64,000 nucleotides of DNA, taken from positions 186,001 through 250,000 of the forward strand of contig OZ004596.1 in the NCBI GenBank assembly GCA_963924555.1, read 5' to 3'. The position numbers and the translations under genes were made by a program. The first letter of the stretch is position 1. Each line of letters starts with the position of its first letter. The notes beneath the pieces were generated by a model. That model was not told the origin of the DNA. It did not search any database and was given only the letters and a program-made list of their open reading frames with translations. This stretch comes from Crambe crambe (taxonomy: Eukaryota > Porifera > Demospongiae > Poecilosclerida > Crambeidae). This document shows, in pieces, positions 1-10,700 of the stretch.

Positions 1-419
1 CTAAGTAATAGTCAAGACCACGCCTATTTTACTGGAGGGCTAGGGGAGAGGGGCACTAATGATGAAAATATCAAACTCCAAAGTAATTTATTCTTCATTG
101 GTTATTCTTCGTGTTGTTCAATTGACATTCAGTCATATATAGTGCTTCTTAAATAGCATTTGATGAAGGGAAGAAAAAGAGCATTCTGCTGTGGCTGAAG
201 TGACTGAAAATGTATAATCTAATCACTTCCTGAAACATGCCTTTGTAGATTTCACTTTTGTTACAGCTGTGAAGTATTATGCAGTGTAGTATAGTAGCTA
301 TAGCAATTATGCAATCAATAATAAGGGGGGCCCTGCCCCCTGTCTGAAAATAATAGGGGGGCCCTGGCCCCTGTGGCCCCCCCCTGTTCCTACGCCAGTG
401 CGGTTGTTTCCTCCATCAG
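1..419. other. Non-coding stretch upstream of the Ras-like exons
   Basis: No convincing exon is visible here. A Ras-like gene needs a first exon with a P-loop (GxxxxGK[ST]) and none is readable in either strand, so this is probably intron or upstream sequence. The part from about 330 to 408 is G/C-run rich, contains a short internal duplication around a GGGGGGCCCTG core, and resembles, on the opposite strand, a segment near 42838-42876, which suggests a dispersed repeat. Confidence 0.5.
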
Positions 420-1050
420 TATGACCCCACACTGGAAGACCAGTATAACAAGACGCTCTGTGTCCAAGGCATTTTTCACGATCTCATCATTGCGGACACT
501 GCAGGACAAGTAAGGCAATTTGCTACACTTATTAGCAGCTGGTAATATAAACTGGTCATCATTGCTATAGGACCGTAAGCATCTGCAATTCTACTGTAGC
601 AGCTCTGATGTGCTACTGGTAGCCTTTTCTTTAGCAGATTCCACATCTCTGCACCAAGCCAAGCAACTTGTAGGTTTCATCAATAAGATCAAGAAATTTT
701 CCACCATTTTAGTTGGAACTAAATCTGATTTGCATGCTGAGAGACAAATATCCAGCGAGGAGAGCTTGTTGGCTGCAAATGACCTTGGTTGTCCCTATGT
801 GGAGACTTCTGCAGCTTCTGGAATCAATATCGAGCAAGTGTTTCAACTAGCAGTGAGTCTTGCCGCCACAAGAGAAACGTCTGTCATTCAGCCTCAGTCC
901 TCATTTCCAGTAGAGAAGAGGACCTGGCGGCAATGGAGTTGGCTAGAATCCATCAGGGAAATACTATGCAAGTGGAAGCATATAAAAAAAGACAGAAAAC
1001 TGTTGGAATCTCTCCAGCCAATCAATGTGTCACCATCTTCACATGTGTGA
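420..1050 (+). CDS. Ras-family small GTPase, 5' part missing
   Basis: Two exons are visible, 420-509 and 571-1050, joined in frame. The first carries the effector segment YDPTLEDQY, with the switch I threonine, and ends exactly at the switch II motif DTAGQ. The second carries the G4-like GTKSDL and the G5-like ETSAA, so the nucleotide-binding fold is recognisable as Ras/Rap-like. The P-loop exon lies upstream of the window or is lost. G4 has T in place of N (TKxD for NKxD) and G5 has A in place of K (SAA for SAK), both seen in divergent Ras-like proteins. The C-terminus is basic (a KKDRK cluster) but ends in SSHV without a CaaX box, so ordinary farnesylation is not expected. Subfamily (RERG/RASL/DIRAS type) cannot be decided. 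AATAAA-like signals follow near 1155. Confidence 0.75.
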
Positions 1051-1219
1051 ATGTGTTCTGGTCAGATATATATATATATGGAGCCTTCATTAACTCAACT
1101 GCAAGGATTAAATCACTGCTGGCAGGTCTGGTTTATGAACAAAGACATAGCACAATAAATACATTAATAAATTTTGTATCAAACCCGAATCATTTTGACT
1201 AGCTATATAGCTAGACCTT

Positions 1220-4200
1220 TTAGTTTTTATTAACTTGGTAAATTTCAGCCACACCTGTTGACTCCTCCAATAAAGGCTCTCTCAATTCTGAGAATGTAGC
1301 CACTTCTTTTGCAGTGTCCACTTCGGTCTTGTCTCCATTATTCAATTTATTGTCGTTGATTGCTCCATAAGTACCAGGACTTTCTTGATTGGAAATAGTA
1401 CTGAGACGCTTCTCCTCTGCTGAGTGCAGATGACATTTCTTGCACAAGATGAAATTCCAGGCATGAATGGCAAAATATTTCAGCTTAGGGAAACGAAGCA
1501 TTAGGTGCCACACGACTATCAGGATAAAGGCAATGTAGCAAATGGCCAAGGCTGTACAGATAAGAGCTGATTGCTTGTACTCCAATTCATTGATGTACTG
1601 ACCTGTGACAAATAAATTATCTATGGAAATCATATTAGTTCCTTTAAGGTACTGCGAATTGAAGAAGATTGATATCAGTACTAAAACTATAAGCATCATT
1701 TGAAAAAATCTATCAAAGACGTTCTGTGCAGTACCACGGAATGGCTGGATCAACCCTTGAATAAACAGAAGAACAAGGAGGAATAAACCAAGCAAGAGGA
1801 AGTTGAGTGGTGGAAAAGCCACATTGATGATCAATAATGGCACACGTAAAATCAGCCTTAGGGTGACCCAAAACCTGAACTGGGGCTTCAGTGGTGCCCA
1901 AACTGCATCGAAAAGAGGTTTGTACTTCTGAACCCATCGAATCCTGGATATGACACTCGGAAACATCCAAATGAAGGGAGTTAGAATTGAGGCGATTAGT
2001 ATCAATATTGCAAAGACAGCCAAAGGAGCATGTTGTCCTTCAAAGTAGCCCAGGGAAGGATCATAACTCCAGCGGTACACGGTAACATCACGATGACTGT
2101 CATTATTACTCTCTATCAGAATGAGAGGAGAAAAAGAGAGAACTTCTATGCACGATTCCAATAAACTTGAATAAGTCATGACCAAAATGGTGACAAAGAG
2201 CTTGGTGGGACTGAAACCACCACGAACAAGTTTTCTTGCAAAACGACCTGACCACCTGGAGAGGAGGATGATGACCACCAAAAGGAAGTAGAGATAGAGG
2301 GGAAATATGAAGTGGAGGGCTGTGGCATGGAGAGTTGTCATCCCATCAAAGAAACATGCTTCAAATCCCAGTCTCAGGCTGAGCCAAGAAAAGACTAAAA
2401 AGTAAAGTTGGACATTCCTATTTGGAGCAAAGTAGGGAAGATACACACTCAGAATATTGGAGAAGAAAAGAACTCCATTAAGATAACCCTCGGAAATGGT
2501 GAGTCGCAAGAAAATGATGACTAGTATGAGGAATATTCCATATGCAGCAAACAAGATGAGTAGTAGTAGAGATGTGTTGCTACACTTCATACAACGATTT
2601 GACCCAAATATAGCACTGTAACCCTTAGCACACTCACCACAAGCTATGCCACTTCGATGATAGTCGCACTGCTGGTCGTAGTACACGGAAGAATTGATAA
2701 CTGTGATATTATCGACACAATAATCAAAGGGGCAATCCCCAATTGATAGAGTACCATTAGGACCTCTTCCGATCCATCCATAAAGTGGTACGATAAGCTG
2801 ACCGTCATCTGTGCAAGTTATTTTCTGGAGTTCGAGAGTGGGAATGCAAGTACAGCCACTGGTACTATCGTTAAAGAAGTAACCATCTGGACACTCCGAA
2901 ATATCCACCTTCAATGGAACCTGAACATAAGTCTCCACCACATACAACAGCACTTCAACATCATTCTGATGAGGAGATCCCATCACTTTCAGTTTAGTGA
3001 ACCCTGATGTATTGTAGTCCAGAAATTTAAAGTTACTACCTCCAATACTTGAAGTAGTGCCTGCACTGGATGATCTCGAAGTTATAACAGTTGGTATGGT
3101 TCGTCCGAAGCCATCCAGTGCAGTGATATTTAGTTCCCGCACGATACCTGGAGCCATGCTGATAGGAATGCTGATATTCCAGTCATCGACTCTAGGCTGC
3201 TCCACTGTTATATTGACAGTACTTGTGCTGACAGATGTACTTGTATCAGGATTTGTATCAAACTTGAAAGGAGACGTGAAATTGCTCTCCTCATAGAATA
3301 TTTCCAGCAAACTTGCATTGGCTTTTCCAGGAGCATATTTTTCTCGGAAAGGTTTAGACCATGGACAGGACTCAAGAGTAGAACCATAAATCATGTTACC
3401 AAGAGGAGCTTGGTTTCCATCAAATATGATTTTTGCACCAAGTTCTGTGACATCTTCACACCTGACAGAACCGATTGGGCCCAGACAGTATGGGCTTACA
3501 GACCCAAAGTAGAAAATGCAGTTGTAAGAGGCCGTGGTTTGAAAACTACTTTCATAAGATCCAAATATGGCCCCTCCAAGTATAGCAGCAGTATTGTTAA
3601 TCAAGGCCAGTGTAGCGTTACGTCCGACTATGACGAAGGATTCTCCATTGATGTAAATACCTCCCCCATATGATGCAGAATTATTACAGAAAGTCACTCT
3701 GTCCCGAAAAGTAACGAAGGTTGAAGTCACTGACAAACCAGTTCCGGAGTTATGCTCAATTACACTGTTCTCAGCAATTGTCAAGTTGACGTTAGTGGTC
3801 ATGATAATTCCAAATACAGTGCTGGGATTTTGAGTTGTTAGTGTGAAGGTTGTATATATGCTATTATGTCTGAATTCCATGTGCTTTAGTAACACAATAA
3901 TCCCAGGTTGGACAGTACTGCTAGCTTTAAGTTCTTGGAAATACATTGCTGCCCCCAAAAGAGCTCTGTTGTATTCAAATATGCAGTTGTTGAATTCTAT
4001 AACATCTGGATTGTCTTGTACTGGGGGGTAACTGTAAAGGGACTGCACACTAACAGTACCAAGGTAACCAGAGTTGTTTTCAAATGTCGAGTTGAACATT
4101 CTGAAACTGTTGGGAAGAGTGCTGCGAATATCACTTGCACTGAAGTTGGGCTGGACAAAGTCTTTGAGTAATGAGAGCGCAGAACCTAATGTGGTGTGGC

Positions 4201-5218
4201 TTGGAAGAAGGGCCAATGGACTTTCCACGCCATTAGAGAGAAAGCTGCAGTTAAGGAAGAACAGGTGGCAATCAGTGATGCCAGCAAAGAGTTCCACATG
4301 AACTCCACCTCCATAAGTGGCAGTATTGTTAACAAACTCTGAGTTAGCGACAGTGATATTAACTTGGTATTTAAGCTGGGTGAGTTGCAGTGTTAATCCA
4401 CCTCCTCCACCAATGAGCAGCCTGGCCACTGTATTCACAGACTCATCAAAGTGATAGTAGCTTGAGTAGAATGAAGAAAAGCCACAATATAGATTCTTCA
4501 CAAAGTGGGAATCAACGATCTCCAAAGAAGAGGCTGAAGTGAAGCTGTAAAGGTAATCAGAGAAGGCAATCAAAGCCCCACCACCAACTTTTTCTGTGCT
4601 GAGATTGTAGTTGTGGACACTGAATTCAGAGCAATCTGTTGGGAAATTCTGTTCCATAATGACACCATCCAGTCTTGAGCGGCCAATGAGGTTTATGGCC
4701 AGAAATCCAAGTCCTTGTGTGTTCGAAATCACTGTTTGTTCCATCAGAAAGTCAGAGCAATTTCCTGCCACCATTGCAATTAACTGGTCGGGATTTCGAC
4801 TTGTCAGTGAAAAGAAGTAATTGATGGAAGAATTGACTACTAAAAGAAAGTAGTCCAGATGCATCTTTTCAATGCCACACCCATCGATAGTTAGGTGGAT
4901 GATGGACAGCTTTGCCACATTATAGAAGGCAAGGCCATTACCAATAGTGCAGTTGATGCGAGCAGGTCCCATGAAGGTGATGTTCTCAAGATCTCTGACC
5001 AGTGAGAAATTCCTGATACAATGTTCTCCAGGAAGGAGCTGATACGACACATGACTTTCAATGTTGTTGCTGCTCAAGAGCCAATCAAGAGTGTTGGGAT
5101 CTTGTGAGGAGTACTGGGAACAAGGGCGGGGCTGCAATGGAACCTCCGGCTCCCGGGCCTCCGCCACCAAACCCACGATACTGTAGGTGCACAGCATCAA
5201 GAGAAAAATACTTCTCAT
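1220..5218 (-). CDS. Large receptor-like membrane protein with beta-helix-type ectodomain and about 9-10 membrane spans
   Basis: A single uninterrupted exon encodes about 1,332 residues. The ATG at 5218 is chosen because it is followed at once by a signal peptide (MRSIFLLMLCTYSIVGLVAEA); a reading frame extends seven codons upstream without an ATG. Residues of about 60-650 are rich in N-glycosylation sites and in repeated NNTA/NNS and GGG turns, the pattern of a right-handed parallel beta-helix like that of polymorphic outer membrane or pectate-lyase-like proteins. A Cys-rich, EGF-like region follows (CPDGYFFNDSTSGCTC, then GIACGECAKGYSA). Then come about nine to ten hydrophobic spans and a cytoplasmic tail with a CKKCHLH motif. 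Proteins of this design are, as I recall, abundant and mostly uncharacterised in sponges. The ligand is unknown; a surface receptor or adhesion role is only inferred. Confidence 0.7.
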   Translation of the reverse strand: MRSIFLLMLCTYSIVGLVAEAREPEVPLQPRPCSQYSSQDPNTLDWLLSSNNIESHVSYQLLPGEHCIRNFSLVRDLENITFMGPARINCTIGNGLAFYNVAKLSIIHLTIDGCGIEKMHLDYFLLVVNSSINYFFSLTSRNPDQLIAMVAGNCSDFLMEQTVISNTQGLGFLAINLIGRSRLDGVIMEQNFPTDCSEFSVHNYNLSTEKVGGGALIAFSDYLYSFTSASSLEIVDSHFVKNLYCGFSSFYSSYYHFDESVNTVARLLIGGGGGLTLQLTQLKYQVNITVANSEFVNNTATYGGGVHVELFAGITDCHLFFLNCSFLSNGVESPLALLPSHTTLGSALSLLKDFVQPNFSASDIRSTLPNSFRMFNSTFENNSGYLGTVSVQSLYSYPPVQDNPDVIEFNNCIFEYNRALLGAAMYFQELKASSTVQPGIIVLLKHMEFRHNSIYTTFTLTTQNPSTVFGIIMTTNVNLTIAENSVIEHNSGTGLSVTSTFVTFRDRVTFCNNSASYGGGIYINGESFVIVGRNATLALINNTAAILGGAIFGSYESSFQTTASYNCIFYFGSVSPYCLGPIGSVRCEDVTELGAKIIFDGNQAPLGNMIYGSTLESCPWSKPFREKYAPGKANASLLEIFYEESNFTSPFKFDTNPDTSTSVSTSTVNITVEQPRVDDWNISIPISMAPGIVRELNITALDGFGRTIPTVITSRSSSAGTTSSIGGSNFKFLDYNTSGFTKLKVMGSPHQNDVEVLLYVVETYVQVPLKVDISECPDGYFFNDSTSGCTCIPTLELQKITCTDDGQLIVPLYGWIGRGPNGTLSIGDCPFDYCVDNITVINSSVYYDQQCDYHRSGIACGECAKGYSAIFGSNRCMKCSNTSLLLLILFAAYGIFLILVIIFLRLTISEGYLNGVLFFSNILSVYLPYFAPNRNVQLYFLVFSWLSLRLGFEACFFDGMTTLHATALHFIFPLYLYFLLVVIILLSRWSGRFARKLVRGGFSPTKLFVTILVMTYSSLLESCIEVLSFSPLILIESNNDSHRDVTVYRWSYDPSLGYFEGQHAPLAVFAILILIASILTPFIWMFPSVISRIRWVQKYKPLFDAVWAPLKPQFRFWVTLRLILRVPLLIINVAFPPLNFLLLGLFLLVLLFIQGLIQPFRGTAQNVFDRFFQMMLIVLVLISIFFNSQYLKGTNMISIDNLFVTGQYINELEYKQSALICTALAICYIAFILIVVWHLMLRFPKLKYFAIHAWNFILCKKCHLHSAEEKRLSTISNQESPGTYGAINDNKLNNGDKTEVDTAKEVATFSELREPLLEESTGVAEIYQVNKN

Positions 5219-5550
5219 CCCGGTCAGGGTCAGGGTCAAAAACTCAAAGGGGACAAAATTTGCAAAGTCACTTGAATACCGCAGCTAGCAAGTTGCAATT
5301 GACCTAACAGCTCGCGTGACCACAACCGCCTCTCCCCGGCCCCCTAATCAATGGACCTTAATAAAAAATAATACTCGATGCAGATGTAAGAATGTGATGT
5401 ACAAGAAGAATAGTGATCAAGCTATAAATATTTATGGTCCACACACATACATAATGTAACAGGCTCACGGAAACACTGATTTTTTTAACTTTTGTGTGCC
5501 AGTCACAAAAATATAGTATTAACTAAGTCTGCATGGGAAGGACAGATCGA
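5219..5550. other. Intergenic region between two minus-strand genes
   Basis: This is the promoter side of the large membrane protein and the 3' flank of OSTF1. I see no further exon. An AATAAAAAATAAT stretch near 5361 is plus-strand only and is not a clear signal for OSTF1. Confidence 0.4.
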
Positions 5551-7262
5551 TCAATCCGAGTCTTCTTCTTCACCATAACCTTCAGCTTCATCAGCTGGGG
5601 TCATAAAGAATAGGGTCATAGAGAACAATACATGGAGAGTTGATAATAAGCTCACCTCTAACCATCAACAACCTCCCCACCTCGGGATTCTTGGCAGACA
5701 AGTCAAAGGGAAGCTGATTCTCATTATTCCGCAGGTTCGTCAAAGCCCCTAATGAAAAGCTCATTAGTAAGAGGAAATACAATACACAAAACACAGTGGG
5801 TGGGTGGGTGTTGAGAACACACTATAGGGTGGGTGGGTGGGGGTTGAGAATTTCCCCAGTCATGAGAGCTCACAACTTGCCTTTTTCTAGCAACATTTGC
5901 ACTACGCCTGCATGACCCTTCCAAGCTGCATTGTGAAGAGGTGTGTCACCTAGCTTATTCTGAACATTGATTTCCACGTTGTGAACTGCAAGAAGAGCCC
6001 TAGCACAGTCTACAGTGTCAAAACCATCAAAATCAACTCTGTGAGAGCACAGATTATATGGATTGACCTTCATGTCCACCACTGGCTGCCCAGTGTAATG
6101 CTGTGGACCCTGACTTATCCAAACCATTGACTGAGACCTACATCACATGACAGATCACATGTATCCTCAGGTCAGTCATGCCTACTACTCACTCTGTTTG
6201 AAAGACACTCCTCAAGGAAGGGAAGGTTCCCCCTCTTTGCTGCCTCGTGAAGAGGATTGTCAATAGTCTGAGTACTGCTTTCAACTGCCAATATAAACAA
6301 ACATGAGACTGAATCACAGTGGCTAGAGAATTGGCAGCTGACTCACTGTAGTTGGAAGGAATGAGTCCTTCCTTTCTGCCACACTTGGCTAGCCACCAGC
6401 CATCTTCATTCTAAATAAGGAAGAAGCCATCAAATCCAGTCCACACACATAATGGACTCACCTTCTCCAAAATATACAATGTGTCACCTTCATCAAATGA
6501 TAACTCATCCACCTGTAGCCAATATAATACAGTCTCCTATTAATACAGTCCTCCTAGCAACCACTCTAGCCCACCACTCCTATTAATAAAGTCCTCCTAG
6601 CCCACCACTCCTATTAATAAAGTCCACCACTCCTACTAATAAAGTCCTCCACAGTCCTCCTACAAGTCCTCATTAATAAAGTCCTCCTACTATTAATGAG
6701 TCCACTGTAGTCATATTAAAATGTAAACATTTCTGTGAAACAGGAGAACTTATCCTAGTTTGGTTTAATCATCCACCCCCTCTCTGTGCACAAATACACA
6801 ACATTAAATATTACATATGGATGCTGAAAAAATAACTACCAGTTATTCCATGTTACTACCCACAGCCAGCCACATGATCATATTAGAAACCACTCCCAGT
6901 AGGATGAAAAATTGGTTCTGGTTATGATCGGCAGATCCCCCCCCCCCCCCCCCCCCAAGACTGCACAATACTAAAGGGGATAAAAATACGGATTTCTTTC
7001 TTTAATAGAGGCATTGATTGCTGAGATTAACAATGGCTGAGACTCACTTACAATGGCCGAGGGCCACTTACATTTTGAGCCTGGTAAGGGTAGACAGCTC
7101 GTACTACTGCTACATGACCTGGAAACAAAAATTATATACTCCATTTATGGTTGGTTACTGTCGATACTTACACTTATCAACTAGTTAGATAGTTATACAA
7201 GCTATCTTGAACTCACCTGGTTTTCTGGGCACTGGCTTCGGTGGATGAGGTTTTTTAGACAT
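5551..7262 (-). CDS. OSTF1: Osteoclast-stimulating factor 1 (SH3 and ankyrin repeats)
   Basis: At least seven short exons join in frame. Exon 1 (7262-7217) gives a Pro-rich start [16 protein letters not shown]. The next exons give an SH3 domain ([11 protein letters not shown], then [17 protein letters not shown], then a DGWWLAKC stretch ending GLIPSNY), whose ALYDY-like, WW and PSNY positions are intact. Ankyrin repeats follow ([12 protein letters not shown] and [17 protein letters not shown]), then an acidic tail [13 protein letters not shown], a layout typical of OSTF1. The product of about 230 residues is close to the 214 of human OSTF1. OSTF1 is a cytosolic adaptor that binds SRC-type kinases and SMN. 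It lies head to head with LRRK1. Introns hold a C20 run and an AATAAAGTCCTCC minisatellite. Confidence 0.9.
6535..6700. repeat. Minisatellite in an OSTF1 intron
   Basis: Imperfect copies of a unit of roughly 30-40 bp built on CACTCCTATTAATAAAGTCC recur four to five times. The tract is intronic and has no coding content. Confidence 0.7.
6937..6956. repeat. C20 homopolymer in an OSTF1 intron
   Basis: Twenty consecutive C residues are present. Length calls in such runs are unreliable, and the tract is intronic. Confidence 0.9.
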
Positions 7263-7746
7263 CTGGAAGTTGGATCATTCACTCCTGTCCTACTGTACCT
7301 GTCGCTTTGTGAATTATACAAGTTATCACCTATTATAGTTTCTCTCGGTGCAGTACAATCTATGTACGAGCGGTGCTTGCTTATGTGGATCACGAGACAG
7401 CTGATGGGCGTGTCCTATAAAAATGAAAGACCACATCATTATTCGATCGTGTCGGTGCTGTGATCATGTGCGCAAGAGAATGATTCAAAGGAAGGAATTT
7501 GATAATAAGAAAATGGCTGCAGTTTAGAAGGTGTGGACGTGTTGACGTGACCTTATGTTCGATTGATCATCCTACCGACATAGCAAGTTAATAAGTCAAG
7601 TCTGCTTGCTAGCAAGCTCAAGTCACTGGCTGGTTCCAGGCTTGTTGGCTTGCTCCGCTGCAACAAGCGACTAAGAAGTCTCCAGCTCTATATCCCGTCG
7701 TGTTCAAGTGCTTGTTACTGTTAGAAAGGAAGCCACAGCAAGAATC
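7263..7746. promoter_or_regulatory. Shared divergent promoter region of OSTF1 and LRRK1
   Basis: The 484 bp between the two start codons contain no convincing exon. A TGACGTGA element (7543-7550), matching a CRE or UPRE-like half site, lies about 200 bp before the LRRK1 start. Which gene it serves cannot be told from the sequence. Confidence 0.4.
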
Positions 7747-10700
7747 ATGGCTTCTTCTGAAGATGACGGTAAGACTATGGAGTGTTAATAGCTGAACTAA
7801 GGGGGAGTTAGGCCTTAGGGGGAGTAGGCCTTAGGGTTGCAAGTAGTCTCTGTCCCAGCCCCCTAGCTCACAGCACTGGATGTATTGCATCACCAGCACG
7901 CGAGGAAGGGGTCTGGTGGTCGGGCTGCAGCGGTCACGGAACTGCGCCGGAATTCAGGCGCACCCAATGATTAGATTTCCATTTTACCACACATTAACTT
8001 TCGCGCGAAAAGGGGTGTGGTAGGTGAAATTTGAGAAGAGGCCAGATGATAAGCAAGCTGTTGTGGATGAAGCAATAAAGTATGCCTGTTCAACTCTGAA
8101 TGTAATGGGAATGCTCTCAACACCATATGTTGAACCAATCTTGCCCCTCAATTTGATGTCCAGTGTCTGCAGTTCATAACTCGCTTTAACTCTTTATAGC
8201 ATGGATGTTTGCAGATCCAGGGTCCACCATTAGCTATTGGAGAGATCATTGCAGGGTTTATCCTTCCCTGGGAGATATACTTCTCTAGAACAGGTAGCAC
8301 TTCCTTGTTAGCACTACTGTGGAGAACCCTGCGCTCTCTGTGATCAGTGAGCTCTTTCCCACAGACCCTGCAAGAAAGCTGCCTCATTGCTGCTCCATGC
8401 AATAACTTTTTCCCCGCGGCAAAATGAACGCATGCGCATAATTATTGAATTTAAGTAAAATTCCAAACATTCCTCAGTTCCGTGACCGCTGCAGCCCGAC
8501 CACCAGACCCCTTTCTCGCGTGCTGGTGATGCAATACATCCAGTGCTGTGAGCTAGGGGGCTGGGACAGAGACTACCTGCTGACTGTCTTGTTAGTAATG
8601 TATTTTTCCATGTTGCAGACATAGCAATGCTGTTTTTCTCCTCTTGTCAAAGTGGAGATGCTAGGAAGATCAAAGAGTTACTGGAGAAAGAGCCTTATGC
8701 TCGACGACTCATTGATGTGACCAACACAGGTGATCCCAACTCCAAGAAGGTGGCAGAGAAAACCATTTATACAGCAGCTCTCAGAGGTCACTACGACACT
8801 TTGCATATCTTATTGCAAGCTGGCATCAACCCCAATGCCAACACCTCCCTGGGCACACCCATTTATGCTGCTGTTAAGAGTGGCAATCTGGACATTGTCC
8901 GTTTGCTGGTGAAACAGGGGGCAGAGTTCAAGTCTTTAAAAGGTGGATTTAATCCTGTATTTGTAGCTTGCATTGAAGGAAGACTGCAGATTCTCCGCTA
9001 TCTTGTCAGCATTGGTGCTGATATCTACAATTTCAGCAACCCCCCACTGGTTTTCACAGCCTGCACAGCTGGACAGCTGGAAGTGTTGCGCTACCTCTTG
9101 GAGGAGACCGAGTGGGACATCCACAGGACCCTGCATGGGGAGAGTGGGCTCCGTACAGATGGCAAGGACACGCTTCTCTACTGTGCTTGTCAGAAGAACA
9201 AACTAGACATTGCTGGATTCTTGGTCAGACATGGAGCTGCCATCACGCACACCATCACCAAACGCTTCCCTCAAATTATCAAGCACATCCTCCAGCAGAG
9301 ATTCCGCCCCTTGGGGCCTGCCACGCCCACTCAGCTATACCATGCTCGGCTGAAGGAGTTGGGGCTTGCTGAGCTACCATGGTCCATCATGGCTGACTAT
9401 GCCTCAACCATCTCTCGCTTGGAACTGCGTGGCAACACCCTAGCAACACTGCCTCAAGAGATTTTCCGTATGCCAGTGCTGAAGATTCTGGACGTCTCCA
9501 ATAATCAGCTGCCAGAATTGTGTCAGGAGGAAGTGAAGTGGGAATGCACCAAGTGAGCCGCTGTGTAGCTGGAGTAGCTAAATTCCTTAAGATAGCTGCT
9601 ATTGATATGCAACACCTCAAAAACTTACCCTGTGGCTGGTGGTGAAATGTTTTTTTTTGTTTTGTTTTATTTGTTTTTTTACTACCACGGGCTATCAAAG
9701 ATTATCAGCTAAATTTTTTCTTTTTCTTCATTCACTTGCAAATGTAGTTTGACCGAGATGGATGCCTCCCACAACCAGCTGACGTATATACCAAGTGGCT
9801 TGTTCCTGCTCCCCAACCTCGCCACTCTCCAGCTCTCCTACAATTTACTTAACCACCTTCCTGGTGACCCTGATGACGTCACTGCTCAAGACACATCAGG
9901 TGTGTGCCCCATCCCTCCCATGTTCCTCCCGCCCTATCATCACACCCAATCATCCCTCCCATGTTCCCATGTTCCTCTTGTAGGACTTCCTCCGAACATC
10001 CGCTGGACTTGTGAGAAGCTCAAGAAAATTGACCTTTCTCACAACAGACTGCGTGGACTTCCAGACACCTTTGACGAACTACGTCGTTTGAGTGTCATCC
10101 ACCTCTCCCATAACTACCTGAAGGAATTGCCTCAATCCTGTTGCTGGGGCTGTGTCAATTTGGTAAGTTAATTTATTCGGGTGTAGAGATGATAATATTA
10201 TCATAGTGATGTTAACCTTTATCTTAAGATAACTGTTGCCAACTTTCTGATAAATCAGAATAAGATTAATGAAGTAGTATTATTGGGAAGATTTATTTCT
10301 TGGACCTTTCTGTGTTTGTAGGTTCATTTGGATGTGTCACACAATCAGCTGACGGACCTCCCCATAGGAGCCTCCAACTACTGGATGCACTCCCTGGAAC
10401 GCCTCTACCTCTCCCACAACAAACTAACAGAAATCTCTCGTAATCTGACAGAGCTCTCGTACTTGACAGCACTAGATCTCTCCTACAATATGATCAAATA
10501 TCTACCTCCAACTAGTGACTGGACAGGCACCAGAATCTCCAAACTCAACCTCTCCTTCAACCAACTCACCAAACTCAGCCATGATCAGGAGACTCAACAG
10601 AAGAGCATCCAAGAGCAAACACCTCCTCCACAGACCACACGCCACCCCTCTGCCGTCAATAGGTCAGTCCCTCTGTGCACTTTCCACTTTGTCACTATCA

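Noticed and set aside
7843-8576. CRISPR-like or RNA hairpin interpretation of the inverted repeat
   Set aside because: Two 102-bp arms around a 530-bp core fit a TIR transposon in an intron, and there are no spaced short repeats.
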